A stretch of DNA of 64,000 nucleotides from JAPOVO01 sp026708165 (GTDB lineage Bacteria; Chloroflexota; UBA11872; VXNJ01), in NCBI GenBank assembly GCA_965208775.1, contig OZ242360.1:434001-498000 (forward strand). The letters are read 5' to 3'. Below the pieces are notes generated by a model. The model did no database searches, had not been told where the DNA came from, and saw nothing but the letters and a program-made list of their open reading frames with translations. The position numbers and the translations under genes were made by a program. Shown here piece after piece: positions 50,401-59,446 of the stretch (position 1 is the stretch's first letter; each line of letters starts with the position of its first letter).

Positions 50401-51844
50401 GCCGTCCCCGCCGTCCGTTATCGACGAGAGCGTCCACCGCTTCCTGCAACATGCGTTTCTCGTTGCGAACGATGATCTCGGGCGCGCCGAGCTCGATCAG
50501 CCTCTTGAGGCGGTTGTTCCGGTTTATCACCCTTCGGTAAAGATCGTTCAAATCGCTCGTGGCAAACCGGCCGCCGTCAAGCTGTACCATCGGCCTGAGT
50601 TCGGGCGGCAGGATCGGCAGCACTGTAAGAATCATCCACTCAGGTCTATTGCCGGACCGGCGAAAGGCCTCCACCACTCGCAGCCGTTTCATCGCCTTGC
50701 GGCGGCGTTGGATCGACTTGGCCCTGAGCTCGGTTCTCAGCACTCCAGCCAACTCGTCCAGATCGGTCTTGAGGATGAGCTTGAGGACAGCTTCCCCGCC
50801 GCTGGCCGCTTCGAACACGTCTCCGCACGTTTCCATCAGTTCCTGATATCGCAGTTCGGAGAGCAACTGGTGCTCGGCGAGCGTTCCCAGATCGCTCTTC
50901 CGGCGTTCGAAGAACGCCCTCGTCTCAGCTACACGCTCCTTGATGGCGTTTTCCTGGTTGGCGCGGGCCTCGGCGACTCGGTCTTGCTCAATCTCTAGCT
51001 GGATGACCCGCCGCTCCCTGGCGTCCTGGGCCGCCTGTTCCAGCTTTTGCTGGACGATTGCGATTGCCTCCTCTGCGGCCGATTCGACGGCCTTCGAGTA
51101 CTTGGGGGTTATCTTGGCGCCCTGGACTACGGTGGGGTCTTCCAGCCAGCTCAACTTAATGTCGTCGGAAGCGAACTCGCCTTTGGCGTCCGTGAGGACC
51201 TTGAGCACCATCGCCGCTTCGTCCTTGATGGCGCGGATTTCCTTGTCCGATTTGGTCTGAAGCCGGTCGACGTCCTGTTGGACCTGCGATTCCAGCGCCT
51301 GATGCTGATTTTCCAGGTCCTCTTCCATAGACGCGATCGTATCTTCGACCTCGAATCTGACTTCCTGAACGCGGGTCTCGAAGTCGCGATCAATCGCTTC
51401 CAGAGCCTCGTCCCGTCTTTCTTCGTGGAGGTCCGTAATGATGAACGACGCGAAGTAGATGATCTTCTCTAGATTGCGAGGCGAGATATTGAGCAGCTGC
51501 CCCATGCGGCTTGGGGTGCCCTTGAAGTACCAGATATGGGTAACGGGAGTGGCCAACTCGACATGGCCCATGCGTTCACGGCGGACTCGCGACCGCGTAA
51601 CCTCGACTCCGCACTTGTCGCAGATAATTCCCTTGAAGCTGACCCGCTTGTACTTGCCGCAGGTGCACTCCCAGTCCTTGGTCGGACCGAATATTCGCTC
51701 GCAAAACAAACCGTCTCGTTCGGGTTTGAGCGTCCTGTAGTTGATAGTCTCCGGTTTCGTTACTTCCCCAAACGACCACGACCGGATTTGCTCGGGAGAC
51801 GACAAACCGATTCGAATGGCATCAAAGTCGTTGACTTCCAGCAT
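47429..51844 (-). CDS. rpoC: DNA-directed RNA polymerase subunit beta'
   Basis: The 1471-residue beta' subunit carrying part of the active site. The N-terminal zinc site is C60, C62, C75, C78 (ECTCGKYK and CDKCG). The clamp/rudder region, [20 protein letters not shown] and the catalytic [12 protein letters not shown] follow; the second zinc site includes [13 protein letters not shown], and the trigger-loop region [20 protein letters not shown] is intact. Between about residues 137 and 325 lies a highly charged Glu/Arg/Lys/Gln-rich coiled-coil segment that E. coli lacks. The last 60 residues are acidic and low-complexity. ATG start, 15 bases after rpoB. Confidence 0.99.
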   Translation of the reverse strand: [1471 protein letters not shown]

Positions 51845-51859
51845 TTCTATTCGCGCCCC

Positions 51860-54800
51860 TTAGAGCTTGTATTCACGCCCCTCGATGTTGATTCCATCGA
51901 GGTCGGGTAGGTATTCCTGAGTTGCGTCGGAGGCAATCGAGATCTCCTCGTCGGATTTATTCAGAACCTCCACCGCGAGTCCCAGACTCTGCAACTCTTT
52001 GACGAGCACTCGGAATGACTCCGGCACTCCCGGCTCGAGTATGGTCTCGCCCTTGACTATCGCTTCGTAGGTCTTGACGCGCCCCAGCACGTCGTCGGAC
52101 TTGACCGTCAGCATCTCCTGGAGGGTATGCGACGCTCCATAAGCCTGGAGCGCCCAGACCTCCATCTCGCCGAATCGCTGACCGCCCATCTGCGCCTTAC
52201 CGCCCAGCGGCTGTTGAGTTATCAGCGAGTAGGGGCCAGTGGACCGGCCGTGGATCTTGTCTTCCACGAGGTGAGCGAGCTTGAGCATGTACATCTTTCC
52301 GATGACAACTTCCTGGTCGAACCGTCCGCCAGTTCTGCCGTCGTACAACACCGCCTTGCCGTTGCCGGGCAAGCCGGCGGCAGCGAGCATTTCGGAAACT
52401 TCCTCTTCTGCAGCACTGTCGAAGACAGGCGAAACGCATCGAATATCAAGCTCGCTTGCAGCCCATCCGAGATGAGTTTCGAGCATTTGACCAACGTTCA
52501 TACGAGACGCCGCACCCAGCGGGTTGAGCACGATATCGACGGGAGTCCCATCCTCCAGATATGGCATGTCCTCCTGCGGCAATACCAAGGAGATCACGCC
52601 CTTGTTGCCGTGACGCCCCGCCATCTTGTCGCCTTCGGTTATCTTTCGCTTTGAGGCTATGCTCACGCGGACGACCTGATTAACTCCGGCGTCGAGATCG
52701 GCGCCGTCTTCCCGGGTGAACTGCCTCACGTTTATCACAACGCCGGCGTCGCCCGCGGGCACGTGCTTCGAGGTGTCTTTCACCTCACGCGCGTCTCGGC
52801 CGAATATCGCCCTCAAGAGCCGGTCTTCGCCAGTCAGTTCAGTCTCACCCTTAGGGGTGATCTTTCCGACGATGATGTCGTCGGGATTGACCTCCGCGCC
52901 GACGTATACGATTCCGTCTTCGTCAAGATTTCGAAGCGCCTCTTCGGCGACGTTTGGAATGTCGCGCGTGATCTCCTCGGCTCCGAGTTTTGTATCCCGG
53001 GCCTCGACCTCGAACTTCTCGATATGAATAGAGGTGAACACGTCGTCGCGAACCAAGCGGTCGCTGATTACGATGGCATCCTCGTAGTTGTAGCCCTCCC
53101 AAAACATGAATGCGACGAGCACGTTTCGGCCAAGCGCCAACACGCCGCCGTCAGTAGACGAGCTGTCCGCGAGCAGGTCACCCGGCTGAACCCTATCGCC
53201 CCGGCTGACCAACGCCCGCTGGTTGATGCAGGTTCCCTGATTCGACCGCTCGAACTTTCGTAATCGGTATGAGTATGTTTTGCCCGACTTTTTCCCTCTG
53301 ATCACGATGTCGCGGGCAGCCACTCGCTCGACGAGACCCGGCTCGTCTTCCTCGTAGAAAATCACGTGTCCGGAGTCCGAGGCGGCTTTGGCCTCGACTC
53401 CGGTGGCCACTAGCGGCGCCTCGGGAATGACGAGGGGAACCGCCTGCCGCTGCATATTCGATCCCATCAGCGCGCGGTTAGCGTCGTCGTGTTCGAGAAA
53501 CGGAATCATGGCCGTCGGAATGCTTACGATCTGCTGCGGCGAAACATCCATGAATTCCACGTCGTCCCGCGAGGACTCGTGGAAGTCGGCGCCGCTTCGC
53601 ACGGCGACCCGCTCCTCGACGATCTGCCCCAAATCGTCGGTTCTGGCGTTGGCTTGGGCGATTACGTGCCGCTCTTCCACATCGGCGGTGAAATACTCGA
53701 TTTTGTCAGTGACAAATGGAACGACGTGAAACTCGACCGATTCCGAATTCTTGAGCTTGGCAACCAGCCGCACGACGTCTCTGCTTATCACGTCGCCCTT
53801 CCGGGCATACAGCCTGGATCGCGCACCCCCAATCAAGTCAGCCGCGAGCGTGCGACCCACGAGTATGTCGCGATCACTGATGGTCAGAGTCCTGCGCACC
53901 TCTCGGTACGGCGTCATGATGAACCCAAACGAATTCACCCGTGCGTAGGTCGCCAATGTGCTGATCAGTCCGATATTGGGACCTTCCGGCGTCTCGATAG
54001 GGCAAATCCGCCCGTAGTGGCTGTAGTGAACGTCACGCACGTCAAAACCGGCGCGCTCTCTGCTTAGACCACCCGGCCCCATGGCGCTCAAACGTCGCTT
54101 GTGGGCCAGCTCAGAAAGCGGGTTCGTCTGATCCATAAACTGCGATAGCTGGCTGCCACCGAAGAACTCTTTGACGGCGGCCATAACCGGGCGGGTGTTT
54201 ATCAGGGCGGCGGGGGTCGCCTCGGAGGCGTCCTGAATCGTCATACGCTCCTTGATTACTCGCTCCATGCGCAGCAATCCGGTGCGAAACTGGTTCTGGA
54301 GAAGCTCGCCTACCGGCCGTACCCGCCGATTTCCCAGATGATCGATTTCGTCAGGCCGCCCCTGCTGGCTGTTGAGCCGCACCAGCTCGCGCACGATCTC
54401 GACGAGGTCTTCGGGTCTGAGTGTGCGCTCGCTGCCGCCTTCGTCGAATCGCAACCGCTTATTGAGCTTGTACCTTCCGACCTGACCAAGGTCGTAACGC
54501 CGGGAGTTGAAGAGCAGCTGATTGATCAGCGACCGGGCGTTCTCCTTGGTAGCCGGGTCTCCCGGACGCAAGCGGTGATAGACCTCAATGAGGCCCTCCT
54601 CATGGTTCGTTGCCGGATCGTGCCGCTTGCCGCTCAGGCCGATGGTCGACTCGATGAACCTACGCTCGGGGTCCGTGTCCACGTCCTGGAACATCTCGAG
54701 CAGCTCTTCGTCGTCCCCGTGCCCAAGAGCGCGTAGCAGCGCCGTGACCGGAATCTTGCGCTTGCGATCGACTTTTACACTGATGATGTTCTTGGCGCTC

Positions 54801-55324
54801 GTGTCGAACTCAAGCCAAGCTCCCCGATTCGGAATCAGCTTTGCGCCGAAGAGTCTTCGGCCTGTCGCAGGATCGACATCGGCCGTGAAGTAGGCCCCGG
54901 GGGACCGCACGAGCTGGCTGACGACAACCCGCTCGGCGCCGTTGTAAATGAAAGTTCCTTGAGAGGTGATGAGCGGGAAGTCGCCCATGAACACCTCCAT
55001 CTCCTTTATCTCGCCTGTCTGCTTGTTGTGTAGACGAGCGGTTACCTTGAGCGGGGCCTGATAGGTCCTGTCCTGACCGCGGCAGTCGGCTTCGTCGTAG
55101 TTGGGTTCGTCGAAGGGATCATCTTTGATCTCGAAGTGCACTTCGAGGTTTTTGCCCGTAAAGTCCTGTATCGGTGAAATCTCAGTAAAAAGGTCTCTCA
55201 GGCCGACCGTCCTGAACCAGTGAAACGACTGTTTTTGGATCTCGGCCAGATCCGGCATTTCGAGAATTGTGGGGATCTTCCCAAACTTCTTGGTGGACAA
55301 ATCCGTCGCGCCGTTCATCGCCAT
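51860..55324 (-). CDS. rpoB: DNA-directed RNA polymerase subunit beta
   Basis: The 1154-residue beta subunit. It starts MAMNGATDLSTKKFGKIPTI. The rifampicin pocket reads SQLSQFMDQTNPLSELAHKR then RLSAMGPGGLSRERAGFDVR; the aspartate, histidine and serine most often mutated in resistance are present, so it looks rifampicin-sensitive. Later landmarks are HYGRICPIETPEGPNIGLIS, EGYNYEDAIVISDRLV, GDKMAGRHGNKGVISLV and KAQMGGQRFGEMEVWALQAY. It lacks the large insertions of the E. coli subunit. It is preceded by a leader of about 330 bases and a promoter at 55662-55689, and starts the 29-kb superoperon. Confidence 0.99.
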   Translation of the reverse strand: MAMNGATDLSTKKFGKIPTILEMPDLAEIQKQSFHWFRTVGLRDLFTEISPIQDFTGKNLEVHFEIKDDPFDEPNYDEADCRGQDRTYQAPLKVTARLHNKQTGEIKEMEVFMGDFPLITSQGTFIYNGAERVVVSQLVRSPGAYFTADVDPATGRRLFGAKLIPNRGAWLEFDTSAKNIISVKVDRKRKIPVTALLRALGHGDDEELLEMFQDVDTDPERRFIESTIGLSGKRHDPATNHEEGLIEVYHRLRPGDPATKENARSLINQLLFNSRRYDLGQVGRYKLNKRLRFDEGGSERTLRPEDLVEIVRELVRLNSQQGRPDEIDHLGNRRVRPVGELLQNQFRTGLLRMERVIKERMTIQDASEATPAALINTRPVMAAVKEFFGGSQLSQFMDQTNPLSELAHKRRLSAMGPGGLSRERAGFDVRDVHYSHYGRICPIETPEGPNIGLISTLATYARVNSFGFIMTPYREVRRTLTISDRDILVGRTLAADLIGGARSRLYARKGDVISRDVVRLVAKLKNSESVEFHVVPFVTDKIEYFTADVEERHVIAQANARTDDLGQIVEERVAVRSGADFHESSRDDVEFMDVSPQQIVSIPTAMIPFLEHDDANRALMGSNMQRQAVPLVIPEAPLVATGVEAKAASDSGHVIFYEEDEPGLVERVAARDIVIRGKKSGKTYSYRLRKFERSNQGTCINQRALVSRGDRVQPGDLLADSSSTDGGVLALGRNVLVAFMFWEGYNYEDAIVISDRLVRDDVFTSIHIEKFEVEARDTKLGAEEITRDIPNVAEEALRNLDEDGIVYVGAEVNPDDIIVGKITPKGETELTGEDRLLRAIFGRDAREVKDTSKHVPAGDAGVVINVRQFTREDGADLDAGVNQVVRVSIASKRKITEGDKMAGRHGNKGVISLVLPQEDMPYLEDGTPVDIVLNPLGAASRMNVGQMLETHLGWAASELDIRCVSPVFDSAAEEEVSEMLAAAGLPGNGKAVLYDGRTGGRFDQEVVIGKMYMLKLAHLVEDKIHGRSTGPYSLITQQPLGGKAQMGGQRFGEMEVWALQAYGASHTLQEMLTVKSDDVLGRVKTYEAIVKGETILEPGVPESFRVLVKELQSLGLAVEVLNKSDEEISIASDATQEYLPDLDGINIEGREYKL

Positions 55325-55661
55325 GCTTTCAGATGCTCCTACGCCGCCCCCGGTCCGGGCCTAAAGACTTGCAGATACGTGATAAGTCGATGTCAAAAAC
55401 TCGATATTTGCAGTGCCCACGTTCAATGACGGAGTCGCCCCGCCGAGGCGAGGATTCTTCGTCGCGCTGGTCAAGACGAACCGGCGGATCAGCTAACGCC
55501 GTTCAAAGTTGGGGATTTGTTGATCCTAACTTCGCCGCTCGAGACACAAAAATAGACAACTCCACCTCTGGCCTAACACCAAGCCGGGTAGGGAGCGTCT
55601 ATCAGTTTTTCTTGTTTTCGCTGCGGATCGAGGGTTTACCTCCCGCTCAATCTTGCTGAAG
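55325..55661 (-). promoter_or_regulatory. Long untranslated leader of the rpoB superoperon
   Basis: From the predicted start near 55655 to the rpoB ATG, about 330 bases contain no open frame that I can support. On the minus strand there are several possible hairpins: GAGG/CCCTC flanked by GCGG/CCGC around 55621-55646, TTCGTC/GACGAA around 55453-55482, TCGCC/GGCGA around 55434-55451, and CCCG/CGGG around 55347-55360. No T-tract follows them. The leader could host regulation by a ribosomal protein or processing, but nothing matches a leader I know. Confidence 0.45.
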
Positions 55662-55689
55662 AGTATAGCAGAGTTCCAGACTACGCCAA
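55662..55689 (-). promoter_or_regulatory. Sigma-70-type promoter for rpoB superoperon
   Basis: On the minus strand TTGGCG (55684-55689) and TATACT (55662-55667) are 16 bases apart, a good vegetative promoter match. It lies 18 bases beyond the end of the HIT gene and points at rpoB, so the superoperon can be expressed independently of the upstream chaperone operon. Confidence 0.65.
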
Positions 55690-55706
55690 GCGTCGACTAA
55701 CCGCGA

Positions 55707-56048
55707 TCATCCGGACGGCCACCGCATTTGCCTGCCGCCCAGTAAGTGAATGTGGAGATGACCGACGGTCTGTCCACCCTCGCGGCCTTGATTAATAACC
55801 AGCCGGAACCCATCGCCGGCCACTCCTTCGGATTTTGAGACTTCCACCGCAGCCAGCATAAGCCGCCCCAGTACAGCCGCGTGCGTTTGGTCCACGACGG
55901 CGATGCCGTCGATATGCTCCTTGGGAACGACGAGAACGTGCACGGGAGCCGCCGGATTGATGTCGCGGAAAGCGATCACGTCGTCCGTCTCGAAAACGAC
56001 TTCCGACGGCAGTATCCCCGCGGCGATGTCGCAAAATAGGCATCTCAT
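55707..56048 (-). CDS. HIT family nucleotide hydrolase (Hint/HinT-like)
   Basis: A 113-residue histidine-triad protein; relatives hydrolyse purine nucleoside phosphoramidates and aminoacyl-adenylates. It starts MRCLFCDIAAGILPSEVVFE with the CxxC of Hint-type proteins, has INPAAPVHVLVVPKEHIDGI and the triad HLHIHLLGGRQM near the C-terminus, preceded by the typical NQGREGGQTVGHLH. ATG start; nine bases after mtaB, at the end of the hrcA operon. Confidence 0.95.
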   Translation of the reverse strand: MRCLFCDIAAGILPSEVVFETDDVIAFRDINPAAPVHVLVVPKEHIDGIAVVDQTHAAVLGRLMLAAVEVSKSEGVAGDGFRLVINQGREGGQTVGHLHIHLLGGRQMRWPSG

Positions 56049-56057
56049 TGCTCGATC

Positions 56058-57353
56058 TTATCCAGCCAAACGCGGCTGCCGCGCCGATCCGATGGCAACG
56101 AGCTCGCCCCATGCGCCCGGCGCCAGCATTACCCTTTCCAGAGACCCTGGAGTAGCCTTCGACGGACCGCTGACCTTAAGGAAATTATCGGTCACGCCTG
56201 TTCCGTACCCCTCGCCGACGCTCTCCCAAAGCACGGTTCGAGACCGTCCCACGAATCGGCGCGCGTATTCTTCCCGCTGACGGTCGCCGAGATCGATCAT
56301 CGCCTGAACTCGAGCCTTTTTCTCATCGTCGCGTACATCCTGCTTCATGTGGGCGGCGACCGTGCGAGGTCTCATCGAATAGGGAAACACGTGCAAGTAG
56401 GCGAACTCCATGGCGGCAATGAAGTCGAAGGATGCCTCGAAGTCATCCTGAGATTCTCCGGGGAATCCGACCATCACGTCCGTTGCTATCGCAATGTCCG
56501 GGTTCGCTGCTCGCGCCGACGTGACGATCCGCTCGTAGTCGGCAATCGCATATTTCCTGCGCATCCGGCGCAGGGTACGGTCCGAGCCGCTTTGAATTGG
56601 AAGGTGAAGATGCGGACAAATCTTCCCATCGGCAAGCAGTTGGAAAATGCCGTCGTCGAATTCGATCGGTTCGATGGAGCTTAGTCGCAGCCTCGCAACA
56701 CCGGTCTCGGACGCAACGCGGGCGATCATGTCCGCCAGTCGCAGTCCGGTCTCGGGGCATAGGTAGCTACCGATACTCACGCCTGTCAACACCACTTCGT
56801 TAGCGCCAGCATCGGCGAGCCGGACCACGTCTGATATCACCTGCCTGAGCGTGCGGCTAGTCGACCGTCCGCGAGCGCGAGGAATGATGCAGAACGCGCA
56901 AATGTGATCGCACCCCTCTTGCACTTTGATCATTGGGCGGATGCGGCCCCGCTCCCCGAATCGGAGACTGTCGCCCTCTGGCACGGCAATGCCGGGAGCA
57001 TTGGCCGCGCGGGAGACCTCCTCGATCAGGTCGTGTTGATTGACCGGCGAGAAGATCAGCGCGCGGGGAAATGACCGGCGCAGTCGTTCCGCATCAACCG
57101 ACGCATAACAGCCCGTCACCGCCAGTACAGAGTCGGGATTGTCACGAATGCCTCTCGCGATCGCGTGGCGCGACTTGCGGTCTGCGACATGCGTTACCGT
57201 GCAGGTATTGACGACTACCGCGTCGGCAGGTTGACCTTGCGCAGCGGGATAGAAACCGCGATCCATCAAGGCTCGAAGAATCGAGTCGGAGTCGGACTGA
57301 TTGACCCGGCAGCCGAGAGTCTTGACCGCGACGGTAGGGCCGGGTCTACCCAC
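56058..57353 (-). CDS. mtaB: tRNA t6A37 methylthiotransferase (MtaB family)
   Basis: A 431-residue radical-SAM enzyme expected to convert N6-threonylcarbamoyladenosine at tRNA position 37 to its 2-methylthio form. The UPF0004 domain supplies three cysteines for one cluster (KTLGCRVNQSDSD, VVNTCTVTHVADRKSR, AVTGCYASVD). The radical-SAM CxxxCxxC is CDHICAFCIIPRARGRSTSR, and a TRAM-like C-terminal region follows. TCTVTHVADRKSR places it with MtaB rather than MiaB or RimO. The GTG start overlaps the prmA stop by eight bases. Confidence 0.92.
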   Translation of the reverse strand: MGRPGPTVAVKTLGCRVNQSDSDSILRALMDRGFYPAAQGQPADAVVVNTCTVTHVADRKSRHAIARGIRDNPDSVLAVTGCYASVDAERLRRSFPRALIFSPVNQHDLIEEVSRAANAPGIAVPEGDSLRFGERGRIRPMIKVQEGCDHICAFCIIPRARGRSTSRTLRQVISDVVRLADAGANEVVLTGVSIGSYLCPETGLRLADMIARVASETGVARLRLSSIEPIEFDDGIFQLLADGKICPHLHLPIQSGSDRTLRRMRRKYAIADYERIVTSARAANPDIAIATDVMVGFPGESQDDFEASFDFIAAMEFAYLHVFPYSMRPRTVAAHMKQDVRDDEKKARVQAMIDLGDRQREEYARRFVGRSRTVLWESVGEGYGTGVTDNFLKVSGPSKATPGSLERVMLAPGAWGELVAIGSARQPRLAG

Positions 57354-58281
57354 TTTTCACGCAGCTCACCCCGTGACGGCCACGGTCGGCATAGCTTTGG
57401 AACGTAAGACACACCCAGTCGCCGTCGCGAGAGTTATCAACTAGCTTCATCGCCCGGTCGGCAAACGCCGCCGCTACGTCCGTCTCTCGCGGCTGCGTGA
57501 TTCCACCGAGTATTAACGTTCCGCCGAGCCTAAGCGCATCAATCATTGCGCCGGCCAGCCGGAGATGTACGGCGGCCACGATATTGGCAACCAGGACGTC
57601 GAACTTGGCAGTGGATTCCCTGCCGAAGTTTCCTTGGTCGAGCGAGCCTCGGCTAACCGTCACAACGTCGTTGACGCCGTTAAGCGTTACATTCGCCCGC
57701 GCCGCCTCCACAGCCGTGAGGTCATTGTCGAGCGCTTTAACGCTTCCGGCGCCCAGGCGCGCCGCCGCTATGGCAAGGACGCCCGACCCGGTTCCCAAAT
57801 CGAGAACTTCGTCACCTTGGCTCAGCCGATTTTGCATAGCCAGGAGCGACTGCCGGGTTGTGACGTGCAGACCCGTCCCGAACGCCATACCGGGATCTAT
57901 TCGCACTACCGAGTCTCCGTTTTCGACCGAATCGTCCCACGCCGGCGCCAGTAGAACCCGGCCCACCCGCGTCGGTTTGAAGAACGTCTTCCACTTCGAG
58001 TGCCACTCGCTTTCGTCGGTCCACCGCTCAACCGGCGACCTGGCACTTTCCACGCCGAGACCGCCGATGTGCCACAAGGCTTTGAGGAGATCGTGTCTGG
58101 TGGCAGCCAGCCGCTCGCCGTCGGGCAGATAAGCGGTCAGGCGGCATACGCGATCCATTGAATGCTCATCAGCCCGCTCCTCTATCGCTACGGCGGAGCC
58201 TGCCCATTTGGCCATGATCGACCGGATATCCTCGACCGAGTCGGGGGTCGCCTCCACCGCGACTTCGAGCCAGCGCATCAT
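57346..58281 (-). CDS. prmA: Ribosomal protein L11 methyltransferase
   Basis: A 311-residue SAM-dependent methyltransferase that trimethylates ribosomal protein L11. The N-terminal substrate-binding domain is followed by WHSKWKTFFKPTRVGRVLLA, IDPGMAFGTGLHVTTRQSLL, the SAM-binding DLGTGSGVLAIAAARLGAGS, and FDVLVANIVAAVHLRLA. The ATG start overlaps the dnaJ stop (ATGA). dnaJ-prmA-mtaB is a common order in Gram-positive-type genomes. Confidence 0.95.
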   Translation of the reverse strand: MMRWLEVAVEATPDSVEDIRSIMAKWAGSAVAIEERADEHSMDRVCRLTAYLPDGERLAATRHDLLKALWHIGGLGVESARSPVERWTDESEWHSKWKTFFKPTRVGRVLLAPAWDDSVENGDSVVRIDPGMAFGTGLHVTTRQSLLAMQNRLSQGDEVLDLGTGSGVLAIAAARLGAGSVKALDNDLTAVEAARANVTLNGVNDVVTVSRGSLDQGNFGRESTAKFDVLVANIVAAVHLRLAGAMIDALRLGGTLILGGITQPRETDVAAAFADRAMKLVDNSRDGDWVCLTFQSYADRGRHGVSCVKSG

Positions 58282-59387
58282 CCCCCAAGAGCTTCGCGTA
58301 CCTTGCTCGCGAAGTCTTTCTTCTTTTTCGATTTGCCGTATAGCGACTTCAACTCGTCGTAAAGCTGCCGCTCCCGCTTGGTGAGCCTGCTCGGCACTTC
58401 AACGTCTACCCGCACGTAGTGATCACCACGTCCTGAACGCCCCAGCCGCGGCACGCCTTTGCCGCGCAACCTCATCATGCTGCCGGACTGAGTGCCCGGG
58501 CGGATGTTGACGCGCTCCTCGCCCACTACGGTCTCGACCTGGAATTCCTCGCCGAGAACGGCGTCGGCAACGTTGATTTTCAGCTTCGAAAACACGTCGA
58601 GACCTTCCCGCCTGAAGGTATCGTGCTCGGCTACCGAAATTCGAACGAACAGGTCTCCCGGAGGTCCACCTCGGTATCCCGCGTCACCACCTCCCGGTAT
58701 GCGCAGGTTGTTTCCATCGTCAACTCCCGCCGGAATGTCGATCGAATTCTTGCGCCGTCGTCGCGCGCGCCCCTCGCCGCCGCAACTAGAGCAGGGATTG
58801 AGGACTACGCGACCGGCGCCGCCGCAGTTTTCGCAGGTAGCCACATTTACGAACTGGCCGAATATCGACGATTGCACGCGCCTCACCTGCCCGGCGCCAT
58901 TGCAGACCGAGCACGTAGCCACCTCGGATTGGAGACCCTGCCCGGAGCCGCTGCACTCGTCGCAAATCTCCAGACGGTCGATGTCAATTTCTTTGGCTAC
59001 CCCGTTGACCGCCTCCATGAATTCCAGCGAGAGAGCAGTCTGAAGATCGCGACCGGCTCGCGGTCCGTGAGTGTCCCGCCGGGTTGCGGTACCGAAAAAC
59101 GACTCGAAGATGTCTCCCATGTCTCCAAAGTCGATTCCTCCGCCGGCGGGGTTGAATCCCGACTGGAGTCCGGCTTGTCCGAACCTGTCGTACATTGCCC
59201 GCTTCTTCTCATCCTTGAGGACGTCGTAGGCCTCTTGGACGGCTTTGAACCTATCTTCGGCGTCGGCCGCCTTGTTGAGGTCGGGATGGAATTGACGAGC
59301 TAGCTTGCGATACGCCCGCCTGATCTCGTCCTGCGACGCGGACTTGCCTATACCCAAAACGTCGTAAAAGTCGGCCTTGGTTGCCAT
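58278..59387 (-). CDS. dnaJ: Chaperone protein DnaJ
   Basis: A 369-residue type I Hsp40, co-chaperone of DnaK. The J domain (MATKADFYDVLGIGKSASQD) holds the HPD motif in KLARQFHPDLNKAADAEDRF. A short Gly/Phe region with FESFFG follows, then four zinc-binding repeats CDECSGSG, CSVCNGAG, CENCGGAG and CSSCGGEG, then the C-terminal substrate-binding domains. ATG start, 59 bases after grpE. dnaK, which usually lies between grpE and dnaJ, is absent here. Confidence 0.97.
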   Translation of the reverse strand: MATKADFYDVLGIGKSASQDEIRRAYRKLARQFHPDLNKAADAEDRFKAVQEAYDVLKDEKKRAMYDRFGQAGLQSGFNPAGGGIDFGDMGDIFESFFGTATRRDTHGPRAGRDLQTALSLEFMEAVNGVAKEIDIDRLEICDECSGSGQGLQSEVATCSVCNGAGQVRRVQSSIFGQFVNVATCENCGGAGRVVLNPCSSCGGEGRARRRRKNSIDIPAGVDDGNNLRIPGGGDAGYRGGPPGDLFVRISVAEHDTFRREGLDVFSKLKINVADAVLGEEFQVETVVGEERVNIRPGTQSGSMMRLRGKGVPRLGRSGRGDHYVRVDVEVPSRLTKRERQLYDELKSLYGKSKKKKDFASKVREALGG

Positions 59388-59446
59388 TTAGCGTTTAGTC
59401 TCGATGTGTAAGTACGGTCGTCTACGCGTCAATCAGCGCCGCGCGG

